Below are positions 36,556-49,800 of a stretch of 64,000 bases of DNA, one piece after another. The translations under genes and the position numbers were made by a program. The notes under the pieces were generated by a model, which had not been told where the DNA came from, searched no databases, and saw only the letters and a program-made list of their open reading frames with translations. Every line of letters begins with the position of its first letter. Within the stretch, counting starts at the first letter, position 1. Source of the DNA: Heterobasidion occidentale (lineage: Eukaryota; Basidiomycota; Agaricomycetes; Russulales; Bondarzewiaceae); NCBI GenBank assembly GCA_039111635.1, contig JBCAQO010000002.1, positions 496,001-560,000 on the forward strand. Reading direction: 5' to 3'.

Positions 36556-38572
36556 TCAAACCGCCATGCTATGTCTCCTGCTCCCATCGCCTTCAACGAG
36601 GCGCTTACCTGCTTGAACGCTACGTCGTCGGCCTTCAGTGTTCACCCAGCTTGACTTGCTCATTCCCGATGCAAATTCAGCGTCAGCCTGTGCACCTTCA
36701 CTTTCGTCCTCTTCTTCAGGTGGGAGGCGCGGTCGGGACTTCCGGCGTTTGATGCTTGGCTCCCCTTCAGTCATATAAGTAGTGGGCGCTGCGTCGAGGG
36801 ATGATCGAGGATTGTTATCGGTGTTCTGTTGCAATGACGTAGACGCGCGTTTGGAGGTGGGGTTCGGTTCCGGTTTGCGCATTTTACTGTACGATATAAA
36901 ACGTAAGAGGTCCTTCGTTTACATCGGTGGACGTGAAGACACAGACGTATTGAGCTTCGGTTCAGCATAATTGATGCTCTTGCGCGTGCGTTTCTCCCGC
37001 CCCCCTGGAACTGGCATTTCGGGATCCATAGATGGCGTTGGGCTGGAGCTCCGCGGCGTGGGGAGATAATATGGTGCCGGCGTGGTAGCAGGAGTTGATA
37101 ACAATGGTCGTGTCGATGTCGACGTTTGGGTCATAGCAGAAGATGGTACATCAGTATCTGGGCTCCGCTGCCGTTCGCGATCTGCTGATGCAGAGACGGG
37201 TAAGAAGATAATACATCCGGGGGAAGTATCTTGTTAGAACAAATATACATAGGGAGTGACTCACCCAAATTATGCATATCGATCGGATGAAGAGAGGACC
37301 TGCTCCCTAAGGAATTTGTGACATCCTTCAACCTCGACTTGCTCCTCTCCGCAACGTGAGACCCACCGAATTCATCATCGTCTCTTGTTCTCCTCTTCTC
37401 ACGGTGCCTCGACTTCAAATTTTCCGGAGGGGATTCGATCTCCCGTAGCTTTGACTTCCGCTTCCGCTCTTTCCTCAGAGTCCTCTCTAATTCCTCTTCT
37501 ACATCTTCTTGGGCTATGTCGATCTCGCCGTTCATGGCTGCCATCTCCTCCTCCTCTTCTGCAAGCCCTGCCTCTCGCCGAGCTGGTGATCCGAACGCGG
37601 GACTTGGAGGACGAGGAGACGACGCTTCGGATCTAGACGAGGACCGCGACGATCCGGCCATGGGCGTCGTGTTCACAGTTAGTAAACCGCTTTGTCGTCT
37701 TGAGATTCTCTTCTTTCCGAGAGCCAGCAGATGTTCATCGACGTCCACGTGGATCGTCGCGACGATTGGCGGCGGCGGCGGCGGCGAAGCTCGGGAGGGA
37801 ACAGGAAGGCGAGACGTCGCAGACGAGCTTGACCGGGATCTCTTGCGTCGCATTGCAGGTGATGGGCTTGACTCCATGTCTATATCATCGGCATCGGATA
37901 CAACCTCATCCGCTTCGAATATATCGGGAAAGTTAGGGGCTCGTGCGAGACGATTGACATGGGGAGAAGCGTCAGGGTCAAGTATCGGCTTGCGTGGTGG
38001 TGGTTTTGCTTGCTGCGTGTGTTTCGAGGGCGATGAAGGCTTTCCCGGTGGTATGCTGAAGTTCTTGCGAATGGCCCCGAAATGTTTCAGGAGCGCGTGT
38101 GTCTATAATTGGGCATATGCGTCATGAACGAGACTCTCATAGGTGAGAGTCTTGATATTGAGGGCGTACTGCGATTTCTGCATCTGTTATAACCCTCTGA
38201 GACCTCTCTTTCTCCCTCTTCAGTTGCGTTGCGAGCGCAATCTCGGATGCTCGAAGACGGAGGTTTTCGACGTACAGTGCTGATATTTGCGCGTTGAGTT
38301 CTTCAATTCGAACGCTCAACGTCGAATTAAGCCTAGAGACAGCAACACAATTATGCCCCAGTCAGGACAAAGAAAGCTATCACTTACTTCGTTATATGCT
38401 TATTGGCAAGCAGGAATTTCTTCTTGACTGGAGCGATCGTGCCACCGCGTAAGTTCACACTGATCAAGAGGGCTCTGACGTTGTGTAGGAGGCACGTACA
38501 GTTCTCAAATTCCAGGAGTGCATCATTCTGTCGGACATTAATTGATACGCGCGATTCGCGCCTGCTCATCAT
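36556..38572 (-). CDS. sgo1: Shugoshin (centromeric cohesin protector)
   Basis: Shugoshin recruits PP2A to protect centromeric cohesin during chromosome segregation. Six exons (38572-38500, 38427-38388, 38332-38170, 38102-37265, 37181-36947, 36886-36556) sum to 1680 nt, exactly 559 residues. The N-terminal coiled coil is typical: FENFKKKFLLANKHITKLNS, then SVRIEELNAQISALYVENL and LRLRASEIALATQLKREK (about residues 20-85). The central ~350 residues are Ser/Pro/Arg/Glu-rich and disordered. The basic SGO C-motif is RKSINYAEPKLNTKMRKP, rebuilt across the junction of exons 5 and 6, which strongly supports the splicing. Start: first of two adjacent ATGs (38572 or 38569). Functionally linked, by known biology, to the cohesin SMC3 gene 12 kb away. 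Confidence 0.93.
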
Positions 38573-39033
38573 GCCCCGCGGCGAGCAGAGAGAGGAGGTG
38601 GGCTGTGGCAGCCTCCAGACACGCGCGAATGCCGAAAACAACAGCCGTTTCACGTGCGTCACTCACGTGGGCGATAGAGGCACCGAACCTTAACCATCGT
38701 GCACCCTGGTTGGAGGAAGACGAAGGATCATGATGCCCAACAAACACCATAGAAAAGATCAAGCGCTCGTCATAGGTGCAGATAGGAACAGTAGATTCGA
38801 CAAGCGTCCAACAGCTCGATCGAGTAAAATCTGTGTAATATGATTGAGGCGAAAGGCCAGAATCAAGGAATAGCGCTCAGCCAACAGTAGAGACCAGATC
38901 AAATCAAGGAAAATTGTACAGCGATCAGCGTATCACAGACACAATACATGAATCAATAACTGAAGAATAGTGATGATATCCACAACAATATACAATAATC
39001 CAAACTACGGTGCGCGCTTGCATTTGTCACTAC

Positions 39034-40894
39034 TTATTGTTCGACACCCGCACCACCCGGGTGAGCGATGTTGTCCTGCTCATCCAACGGCGGTATATCC
39101 CTCAACCATGCTCCAAAGTCGACGTCTCTTTCCAGAAGCTCGGAGACCCTATCAATATTTCCCTCCACGTCGAATTGAGAATTATACCCCATCCCGAAAT
39201 ACCCGCTACTATTCTTGCGTTCCAGCGTACCGGCCGCACCTGGCTGAGTTGAGATGAGATCGGGAGCAAATCCCGACGGATGTCCCGTATAATCGGGGAA
39301 GAGGGGAGAGGGAGAGGACGTTGACCGAAGCTGTGGTGAACCCTCCGACGAAGAGCCCGAGGCCGGCGAGGAAAAGTACGTCCTAGTGCCAGGGGGTGGC
39401 GTTAGCGGTCGGTCGAGATCTTTGCCTTTGCCCTTGCCCTTCGAATCGTCAGTCTCGTCATGCCCGTAAACCGATGATCCCTTGCGTGATGGTGGGCGTG
39501 GTCGCGGTCTAGACCGTCGAGACGATGCGAGAAGCTGCGAGAGCGTTGGCAGTGCCTTTTTATCAGGAGTTGTAGGCAGTGGTAGGCCTTTAGCGTTTCC
39601 CAGACCATTACCAAGCTCCTCTGGCGCAATGGGCGGTGGGGGGCTTGTTGGCGGTGTTTTACTCGCTGAGCGCTGTTTCTTGATGGAGTGCAACGCCCGT
39701 GCAGAAACTGGTGTGGGACTGGATGAGTGCGGGCGTTTGCGAGAGACCGGGGAGGATGGTGATGATGAGATTGCGATGGTCGCATAGTCGGGTTGCGACA
39801 GAGGCGAAGAAAGAAAAAGCGGTTCAACGATGGGGATGGGCGGAGGTTTGGTCTTCGGTTGCGCGCCAGGGATGGGGATCAGCGGTGTTGAAGTAGGAAG
39901 ATGAAACGGGAACGACGGGGGAAAGAAAATCTTCATTGTGATGTCAGAAATGCTGCCACACGAGCTAATTTGACATACCTCAGAAACATCATCAATCCGC
40001 TGAGCCCTTACCACAGGCCGCGGTCCCGAGGAGGGTCCAGGTATGGGGGCGGGGCCGATGCTGCTAACCGGTACCACAGACGTGTCTTTCAGAGCAGGAC
40101 TTGGCAACTGAGAGATTTTGGGAGCAGTGTCGACTTGGGCTTCTGACGGCCCCGGGATGGTCACGTTTCGAGAATTATTGAAGTACCGGGATGTAATCTG
40201 CTTTCCGGGACCCTTCCTCGAAATTATAGCGGCGCGCTTCACGACCGGAAACCCAAGAGGGGTCGAGCGCTCTGATGCATCGCTATTGCCCTTGCCCTTG
40301 ACCCCCTTCACGTGTCCTACATCGCTGGTCTGTGAAGCCGGGGCACCGTCAGCGTTGTTCTTCTCGTTCGTGACAATCTTTTCACTGAGAGTAATCAGAG
40401 GGGGCCTAGCAACCTGTTCATGCTCTGTCTCCTCCGTTTCATCTTGTTTGGCCTTCTCTCCTCCCGTCGCAGTCTCTTCCCTTTCTTCTCCCAAGCCACC
40501 CACTCCTCGTCTGTTTCTGCAAGAAACCATTCCCTATCCCCCTTTGGCTTTGGCTCGAGATGACGCATCCCTGCACCTTGCCATCGTCCCCTAGTACACC
40601 CCAGCTTGGTTAACCTTGCGACGTGTGCCCACTTCCCCATGATGCATCGCCCTTTGCAGCCTTCACAGCATTGCAAATCTTCTGGCGAATCTCGCCAACA
40701 TGATTCTCGTCTAGCTTCGGCGAAGAGGGAGGGCATAATTCTAATGGGGTGGCGGCTAGTGCGATATGCCGCTGGGAAAGCAGGGTGATCCAAGAGGATG
40801 GCGTTGAGGAGGGGGTCGCGTTTGACGAAGACGGTGATGATGAGAAGGGTACGGAAACGGGAACTGGTGGGAAGACAGGCGTGTAGATTGACAT
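39034..40894 (-). CDS. Ser/Pro-rich protein of unknown function with two apparent frame breaks
   Basis: I recognise no family. The first ~100 residues are structured: SSWITLLSQRHIALAATPLE, EIRQKICNAVKAAKGDASWG, then in the next frame KWAHVARLTKLG and GDREWFLAETDEEWVAWEKK. The remaining ~500 residues are Ser/Pro/Lys-rich, with basic patches (SRKRPHSSS) and a conserved-looking end (DVDFGAWLRDIPPLDEQ). One 48-bp intron is likely near 39935-39982. Intron-free length is 1813 nt, two short of a multiple of three, which fits one missing base at 40635-40638 (a G run on the coding strand) and one near 40453-40463 (see findings). Start: ATG at 40894, the first of the open segment. It is probably nuclear (basic patches), by inference only. 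The 461 bp before it (38573-39033)holds no gene. Confidence 0.6.
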
Positions 40895-42922
40895 TTCTCC
40901 AACTGAGGGCGCGATGTCGTCCAAACTTCTGGATATCCGTATTCCAAGACGACCCACGAGGTTCTCGAACAATGAGAATAACCAACACGATCCCGACTCC
41001 ACCTGCAGTCTTGTCAGACGGAGTTTTTCCCAAGAAAAAAAGGACTTTACTCCAGAAATGAGAACCAGGTCAACAGATAAGTTACAGGAACGGTCCAAGT
41101 TGTGGCGTCGGTAAGCTATTCGAACCCAAACCGGTCTGTCACATGTGACCGACGTCTTGTCAAGGTGACAGCGGATGATGACAGCCCACGGCCCCACGAC
41201 CTCCCACAACACGCTTCCTTACACTTCATACAAAAGAAAAGAAATCATTCATAGAGTAGCTTTCAAACCTTAATTAGTTGCTCCAAGAGTCATGGTGTAC
41301 TAGTATGAGGTGCCACAACGCGACATATCTATCGAGGAAAAGTGAATTCGAGACCTTGGACTTATTCGACTCAGAGCTCGCAAGGCAATCACCTGGCTCA
41401 GGGCTGTACCACGGGCATCCGAACCAGTCCTAGTTCAGATGACAGATTGCTCGAAGTTCGTTGTGGTCTTCTGTCACGACATGCCACAAAGACAACAGGT
41501 ACGAGTGGCTAGGAGTGGCCGAGTCTAAACTGTGGCAAAATTCAGCGAATCTCAACTGACTCATGCAATCGCTAGAACCTGTCGATTGCTATTGAAGAGG
41601 CGACCACGATCTTCTAGCAAGCAGACCACATAGAGCGGCGCACACCGTCCCAGTCGGACTTGGAGGGCACTGCCCGTGCCACAACCCGTGGTCTTCATAG
41701 AACTTGTTCTTGGAATAGGAATATGCCATAATGTAGCGGAACAATTCCGATTGGAAGTCCATGCAATTCTTGAGCAGCGCACAGCGACAAGCTTGACGAC
41801 AACAAGTGACAACTTCGGTGATAAAGTGCAACGGTCGCAGAGAGAGAACGCCGGAAGGAAGGCCCTCCTGAGTCAGGAAAATCAGGTTCCACGTATCTTC
41901 AGTTCCTGCGGTGTCGAAGTCAGCTAGCGTGAGCATTAGTATGGACCTGGTGATAGCGATCATCACTCACTTCATACTATGTGTACCTGCGGAATCGAAA
42001 CAGCCAACTGGCGCGAAATTTCGAAGAAAACCCCTACGGATCTTTCAATACACCGAGTCACATAAACCCCGCGCAAGTGCGGGGCCTCAAAATTTTCCAT
42101 GTAGAATTAGACCCTGGAGAGGGTGTTGCAGTGTTGCAAGAAGTGATATCCCCATTCTAAGTCGCTGGAATCGTCAGCTAAAAGAGAACGACAGTACATG
42201 AGGCGGCAGGCATGGAAGGTAATAGGGTGTTGTACAGACATGCATTATGTGATAGGGTAGACAATGTGACGGGAGGGTCCGAACGAGAATTTTGAGGATG
42301 CCGCAGAAAAATTCGGCGAAGTTGACGACGTGGATAGTATTGCCTTACGATGGCGAGTTCTCTTCCGGACGGCACAACATTGGTAGCAATAAAGTCTTGT
42401 TCACATGAGGAGCAGGGTATTACCTCCCACGAGATGCGCTTTAAGTAAACACCGATGCGGCGATGACTCCGTGCTACTGAGCGAGCGTTTGAAGGAAGAA
42501 CCTCTTCATCGAAGGATACCTATCGGAGTGTGTGAGCCGCCCAGTCTGAAATGAGGGCCTATGGAAGGTATCGCGTGAATCGCTTCGAAGATGGAAGATT
42601 CACCGGCATAGAACTTGCATTCATTTGTGCGCCCATACGGGCCTTAACATCTGCTTCACCTGTCATCGAGGGTGTCACCTAATAAATCAAGCATGCCATC
42701 TTCAAAATGCTGTCTGTAAAGATAGAATGGGACCTTTGTCCTCCGGTTCAAAGGCAGAGAACACCCGAGAAAGACGTACTCAGCTTGCATTTGATTGATC
42801 CTGCCTTTCCGTGCTGATTTCCCAGGAATCAGTTGACGAGATTGTCATACAGCACAGGTGGTATCAGAAGCAAGCAACCAACGCGATCGTCACGAAGGAA
42901 ATTTTTGAAATGAGTCGACGGT
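40895..42922. other. Gene-poor stretch
   Basis: About 2 kb. The longest frame is 125 codons on the minus strand (41589-41966), overlapping an 83-codon plus-strand frame; neither resembles a known domain or splices to a neighbour. I call no gene here. Confidence 0.55.
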
Positions 42923-43506
42923 CTATGCAAACGAGACTTTCTTCCTGATTGGCGTACTCTGCGCATCATTGGAAACCGAGATGTCAACTGTGTCGGTGCG
43001 CGATTGCTTCCGTTTTGATTCTCTTCGCAACTTCGTCTTCACCTTCTTCGCCTCGCACTTCCGAGCCAGTAACGTAGCTGTGGTGTCCTTCTGTATGATT
43101 CGAGAGTTGACAGTGAAACATCATTCAAGGTAACATCATGGAGCACGATTACGTACCAGTTTAGTCTGCGCGGCGCTCCTCGTCTTACGGTCATCCTTCG
43201 GTGCCTTCTATTCGATGCACAGGAACAGCCGTAAGTACTTGCTCGACCTGATCAAGAGCTGTGACAGAGAGTATACCTGTGCTTTGTTGATTTTCCCGAC
43301 CTTCTGTCGAGTTCTGTCCTCCTGCGCTTCTCCAATGGAAAGCGCTAACGCCAAAGATGCATCCTACGTATATTCAACAACAGCACGCAAGTGACGGATG
43401 ATAGTAGAGTAGCACATAAGGCAGCGTACGTTACCTTTTGATCCAAATATTTACCGGTTGTTGGCCCCTTTTTGCGAATTTTACTCGAAGACGAGAGATT
43501 GATCAT
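42923..43506 (-). CDS. Small basic protein, function unknown
   Basis: Four exons joined by clean GT-AG introns encode roughly 130 residues: SSSKIRKKGPTTGKYLDQ, then DASLALALSIGEAQEDRTRQ, KAPKDDRKTRSAAQTKL, and the last exon ARKCEAKKVKTKLRRESKRK ... RKKVSFA with TAG at 42923. It is strongly basic and Lys/Arg-rich with no membrane segment, so nuclear or nucleolar location is plausible (for example a ribosome-assembly or chromatin factor), but I recognise no family. The start is uncertain: ATG at 43506 opens the clean reading, while an upstream ATG near 43686 can be spliced in (intron ending before the CAGCGT block), adding ~50 residues of poorer coding quality. Introns of 50-70 bp match the neighbours. 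Confidence 0.6.
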
Positions 43507-46500
43507 GACCCTGCGGCCGAAATTCACGGGTAAGGGGAGTTTGTTTAGCTCATATGTGTAAGCTGCATACATGAATCGAGGGTGACAGAAAATAAAGCCA
43601 GGAGATTGCGAACGGTGGCGTCGCGCGCGGCTTGGACGCTGGACTAAATCACGGTCAGTGGCGGTGCACGCCGGCTTACCGTGAGAAAATCGCATCAAGA
43701 TCTTCCAGGTCCGTTCTCCTCAGTTTCTCCTCCCGCTTTTCTTTTGATTGATGCTTCACAACCCGAATACCCACCCTCACCGCAACAACCTAGAACAACA
43801 AAACGGTGGCGATGAGTTGTCTCCTTGCTGGGCTATCCGGATCTGCTCTCAGGGACTCTTAAACATGACGGTTTCAAACTGCGATTGGTTACGTATTGTC
43901 GCTGGCAGCGTCTCCTGTCGCAAATGGTTCAGGTATCTATCCATGCGGGGCATGGTAAGATGAATAGCGACACCAGAAGCTTGGCGAGGCTTTTGAAAGC
44001 ATCGAACACGAAAGAATGGCACATCCGCCGGCTATGTGTCGTTTCCAGGGCCGAACAGGTGTGTATCTAAATCCGTCCGAGGCAGACGTCAACGATATAT
44101 ATGGTCCTGACCGAAACTCATTTATTGAGATGTGGGTCCGCATGGATATTAATTTTTTTGGAGCGGGCCTCATGTGGACGATTAAGGAAAGGCAACTTGC
44201 TCAGCTGACGTTGTTCGTTCAATGCGAGCCATCACATCTGGATCCGGTGTGGTCGAGTCGAGTTCTCAGCTGCTGCTTGACTGGCATAAACCCGTTCTGT
44301 ATCATGTTTCTGTGCTCCGTTTCAAGGTTTAGAGGTGACGAGATGATATGATGCCTTCCCGAAGCCGATTCGGGAAGCTGTACGCCGACTTTGGTCCCCG
44401 TCGCTCTTCAAGTATAAAAGCAGCCTTTGTCTTCACCTTTGAATCATCGACACCCTTCATTCCAAGCAACCTCACAAGCCATTGTCTACCCATCCTTGCA
44501 ACATGTGCCACTTCAGACGGTATGTCGCTGCTTGGAAGGTGGAAGGCCTTTCCTCGTGCTAATCGTCATTCCTTTGTCAGAGTCAAGAATCTTTTTTTGC
44601 ACTGCGGACATACTCAAGAACTGGTACGCCACGCCCATCTCCTGCCATTCTATAGCTCTTTGCTTACCGTCGTTGTTCCATAGCCTGAGCAGCTTGTTCG
44701 TATTTCGTCGACCAGAATGCCAAGGGCAGCACTGACAGGAATGCAGATTGAATGCGAGAGTACTACCTGCAAGTTCAGCCGGAACCACCCGAGTAACTGT
44801 CGCCCACCCACCTGCAAAACTACTTGCTGGCAGTAGTGCGTATGTCGTTATTCTGCTCCTCCCAAAATTTTCATGATTTTTCATCACGTCTCCGCGTCTT
44901 CCGAACCCTCCTCGCTCCTCGCCAACATTCATCGCGTCCCATGCTTTACGCACCCCTCTAGTCGGCAATTCCCCGAACAGTATGGTGCGCAACTCGCTCA
45001 TGAGGCCAAACTACGTCGAACTAATTTGAAACTTAGTTCCTCAAATTGCGAGCAAGTGTCCCGCCTGTGTGCAGCAGTACGGGCGATGAGCTCTGATATG
45101 GTCGAGAACATCTTGTTTCAACACACTGCGCCTATCGCGAGGGCACTTGTTGGATGTCGAGCGTAGCTGTACACTATTTATGTTTCCACGGAGCAATGTC
45201 ACACATTTATGTATGGAATCATATCCTCGTTCCACGAGCCAGGCATGATCATGCGGCGATGGCTCATCAGTATGATTTGAAGAGGTTTAGATAGCAACTC
45301 TCGACGCTTTACGATGCGTGCCTTCCGATGCGCATTAAGGAATCTCGACTATTAGCTAATGAAACGACGATACTAATTAGAAGGGGGCAACGGATCGAGC
45401 CTATGCCAGCATCATTTCGCGAGCCAAGGTACTACCATTGCGCTGTCATATCGTTGATAACCTCGCAGCGGGAGGAAGGGAGCATGCCGATTGCTTCATA
45501 TGGGCTGACTATACATGGAAGCGAATAGAGAGCCTTGAACCGCATAGAGTCAAAACTGACGTGATGCTAATCAATAGCGGCCTACTTATTTTCCCCTTGC
45601 GGCGTTATTACCTCCCTAATGCTGTTGAGCATCGTAGCGTCTTTAGGAACTGTTATTATCAAGCCCATTGGCTATGCTTTTGAGGTACATTACTAGCAGT
45701 ACATATGGAATAGTGCTGTTTGTGCTGTGCCACATTTTTCGCTGAGTGTAGGCAAAGAGCTAAGGATGCCAAATGCAATACCAGTATGCCCCGTATGACC
45801 AGGAACGAGATAGCATATGACACTCTGCGAAAGGCATAACTTGTCAGAGCCAGATCTGGCATCTTCCCCCAGAAGTTCTATATTCATTGAAGCGAGACGG
45901 GGGTCTTCGGGATCAAACAGTCGATGGGGACCCATTCCTCGTGCTAGCTTCTTTCCCTGCAGGTATCACAAAAAGCTTAATTTGCAGGTAAATTCTGATG
46001 CGACAGAAGAAGGAGACACGTGCCCGATGTACGTCTGCTTACAGGATAGACTGATGGTGTCGAAATGCACGAAACTTTAGCGGCTGCCCGTCAGGCTACT
46101 GTGAAACAATATGTTTCGAACTTACCAGTCGCATTCGGACTTCACCACTCCAATGCCGCGGGACGCTAAACAATAGGAGGTCACGGAGCGGACCGCGACG
46201 GGCCACAAAACGCATGAGAGGTTCAGTGAAGTTGTGTTTGCATGTCTCATACGCCCCTGTTCAACGTTCAATGTCAACGGCAGCTGTTCTTCGCTATCAA
46301 ATGTTGGGCCAAAAAATCTATCGAGGATCGAAAAGAACCAAATCCAAGGTTTCCGCGCTCGTGGTCGAAATTTCCCAACAAAAACCGAGGTTGATTGATG
46401 CCTACATGAACGGATCATTTACATAGACGGCAAAAGATCGTGCGGTGTTTTTAAACGTACATGTGGACACCTTCTAGATGGATATGTGCTCGTCAGGGAC

Positions 46501-46822
46501 GAAGTTGTCTGTTAGACTATGTTGAAGTTGCGCCGTATTGGGAATGGTCCAACTCCTGATCTGTGCAGCATGGAGATCTCTGCTTCGGATAGTCACTACG
46601 CATGAATCGAATTATGGAATCATGAGCGGGGAGCACGAGCTGCGATGAATGCCGTCAAACTGAGGAAAACTAAATGCAAGGTGAGCGCACTGTGAGCGCT
46701 GGTTCGCCGCTGTGTTCGGGTCCGACGAACCCCGGCGGCACGTGTCCATGAGTAATAGGGAACGCCACCGCCGTGTGGCTGCAGCCTGCTCTTCAACCTG
46801 AACCACCAACTCGAGTTCGGTC
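43507..46822. other. 3.3-kb gene-poor stretch
   Basis: Many short frames but none convincing. The most protein-like segment is 43825-44070 on the plus strand (LARLLKASNTKEWHIRRLCV), which has the feel of a fungal F-box/LRR protein remnant, but no start, F-box or continuation can be joined. The rest shows nothing I can name. Confidence 0.5.
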
Positions 46823-49800
46823 ATGTCCGTGCAAAGCGAGCGCGATCCCTTGCTTCATTCTGATCTTGGATCTCTCTCATACACAACAATTGCAAAGCAA
46901 CGGCCCGGCCCCTTGGAAATTTCAAAATCGACTCGTACAGGAATTCTTGCGGGCATTTGGGTCGCGACTTTTCTGTCTGTGCGTCACCTTTGGCTTGCAC
47001 CAGTCCCCTCCTGCATTCATATCTCAATGATTTGAATGCTATCTAGTCACTCAACAGTACGTCCTCACTTTGAGTGTCATGCCTTGTAGAATCTGACAAC
47101 CTTACATTTTCTGTAGCGACTTTGGTTGCAACCTGTGAGTAAATTGATGCCTACATGTATGAAGGACGCGGGGACGCGGGGACATAATTCTTCTAAGGCC
47201 TGTACAAGAGCTCTTGACTCTGTCATCTTTGTTCGACCAAGTCTCCCTTGTGCCGCGCGCAGAAGCCTGTAACAAGTCATGCTGGTATGGGATTTGATGA
47301 CAATTCATTGGAATCATCCTGCCATCTACGCCTAACATCTCCGCCAAGCTCTTCGACCTTAGCACAAGGGAGGCTTTGAAGTGACATAGCTACAGGTCTT
47401 AGCTTTCCCCCGAGTCTTGAACCCGGGGAGGTACTACGGGCTAGAGGCGGCGCGTTGCACCTGCTCTCCCTGTGTTATGGTTATCTGCGCGACTACGCCT
47501 CCAAATATCATAGGCATTCCAGGATCTGGCACGAGGAAATCAGAGTCATGGTTTCAGCTATAGAAAGCATGCTTCCATGCATGGGTCATCGGCTCGACAC
47601 AGGTCACCCGCTTCTAGGGTGTTTCGTCACTTCAAATTTGTTTTCTCTGAATGTTTGAAGCATATCGTGGCTAACAATGGCTTTTGGAAGTACTCCCGGG
47701 CATCTCTTCTGAGTTTCAAAAGTCCAATCAAGCCAGTTGGCTTGGCACAGCGTAAGGCGTTCAGACAACTACTTTGCTGATTTTTCTTGACCTCGGCTCG
47801 TAGATATCTTCTTGCCACATGTACTTTCACGCCTCTCTATGGTCGCTTGTGTAACGTCATGGGACGCCGAGGAGCGAATCAGACCGCTGTATTTTTTGCA
47901 GCCTTAGGAACGCTAGCATGTGGCCTTTCGAGTAACATGTCTATGCTCATCGCTGCGAGATTCGTAAGCCTCGGCTCTTATCTGTATCGTCTCTCATTCA
48001 TCTTCGGACAGCTTGGCGGTCTCGGTGGGGGAGGGATTTATACAACTGCAACGTAAGCTCGTCGGGTTTCGCCTCCACTCGTTCGTTCATCTCACCTTTT
48101 ATGGAATTTCAGAATAATTACGAGTGACATGTACAGCATGAGGGTACGCAGGTTTTTCGAATGTATAGATCGAGATAACTCATCTTCGAGTTGCGTAGTC
48201 CCGCGGACTTACTCAAGGCGTTGCAAGTGTATTTAATGGGGTAAATTTTTGTATCGCCACCTTTCATACATTATGTCTTGCTCAATCAGAAGTAGCTTGG
48301 TATGGGGCTAGGAGGTCCGCTAGGAGGCATGATTAGCGATCGGTGCGTTCGAATTTCAATATATCCATTGCGCATCTCACACGCAGTCGTTGCAGCTTCG
48401 GGTGGCGCTGGGCTTTCTTACTGCAGATGCCGCTCTTTATGCTGTCGTTCTTCTTGACTTCAATCAACTTAAAATACGTCACGCCTGTGAGTTTTTTTTT
48501 CTGATCTGTTATCATCTTGAATCTCATATAATTATTTCAGGGTAGGGGCAAGAACACGAAGGAAGTCCTAAAGAGGATTGATTATGGGGGTAGTGCTACA
48601 TTGTTGGGAGCTGTACGTGTCGTTCGATACTTTGATTTGCGCACACCATATTCATCGATCGCGGGCAGGTGCTATCATTCCTTATCTTCTTGAGTAACCG
48701 GTATAATGAAGAACACGAGGTATGTCCTTTGAGATTTACGCACGCACGACCTGATGTTTGTATAGTGGAGAGATGCGTCGGTCATTGTGCCTTTTGTGTT
48801 GGCTTTTGTTCTATTGGCCACATTCGTCGTTTTCGAACTACGTGTCGCCAAAGAGCCCATGCTCGCCCCCTTCTTGCTGAAGCAAAGGATCCCTGTCTTA
48901 GTTGGCATCAATAATTTCCTGGTTGCCAATTGCAATTTCGCAATCATGTATTTTTTCCCCATGTGGTTCCAGACGGTCCCCTTGACTAGCGCGTCTGAGG
49001 CTGGTACGGTCTTCGCCATCATCATTTGCTGTGGATTGCTGATTCTACGATCAGGACTGCACCTCCTCCCCAATAGTGTTTCGATGTCTCTCGGATCCAT
49101 GTTTGCTGGGTAGGACGGTTGTCTTGGGTTGTGTTTCTTCCACTCTGACACCATCCGTAGATGGATGATGCATCGCACCGGCAAGTACAAGAAGATCAAC
49201 CTTATTTTCGGCTTCTTCCCTTTCATAGCTGCGGTGTCCATCACAATGATGAGGGAAGACTCGCCTCCTTTGCAGCAGTGGTTAAGTATCGTGAGTCGTG
49301 ATTGCCTATGAATAGTGCGGTGACTGACATCACAATCAAGATACCTCTCGGGTTTGGAAATGCTGTAGTCTTGCAGACCATGCTGAGTGAGTTTGTTCTG
49401 TTCGCAACATATTCTCCTTGTCCTTGACGGGGCCCTTTCCTACAGTTGCTCTACTGGCGCATCTTCCACGTAAGTGTTGCGTCTCACCTCGACAAAATTG
49501 ATCCTCAGCATCCCCCCGACGTAAAGAATCTGCGATGGCCGTAGGGACTGGGTTTGGTCAATTGTTTCGGGGTGTTGGTACGTGATGCTTGTCCTATCTA
49601 CGGTACACGGGCGTCGCTTACTCGCCAGTGTCGAAAGGCCAAGTTTGCGGTGTCGGCGTCTCATCAGCTATCTTCCAGTCAAGATTGGACGCTGAGTTAC
49701 GGCGTCGGATACATGGGCCCGATGCAGACGAGGCATGACACAGCCTTCGATGTTCTGCCTCCTGTGCTCACACGGCCTCATTTGTAGATCCGGAAGAACA

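Noticed and set aside
43825..44070. Possible F-box/LRR-like fragment
   Set aside because: Only ~80 residues, no F-box, no start or splice continuation; similarity is an impression.
47400..47445. T-arm-like sequence CTTGAACCCGGGG suggesting a tRNA
   Set aside because: No matching acceptor, D-arm or anticodon arm around it; it lies in the long intron of the transporter gene.
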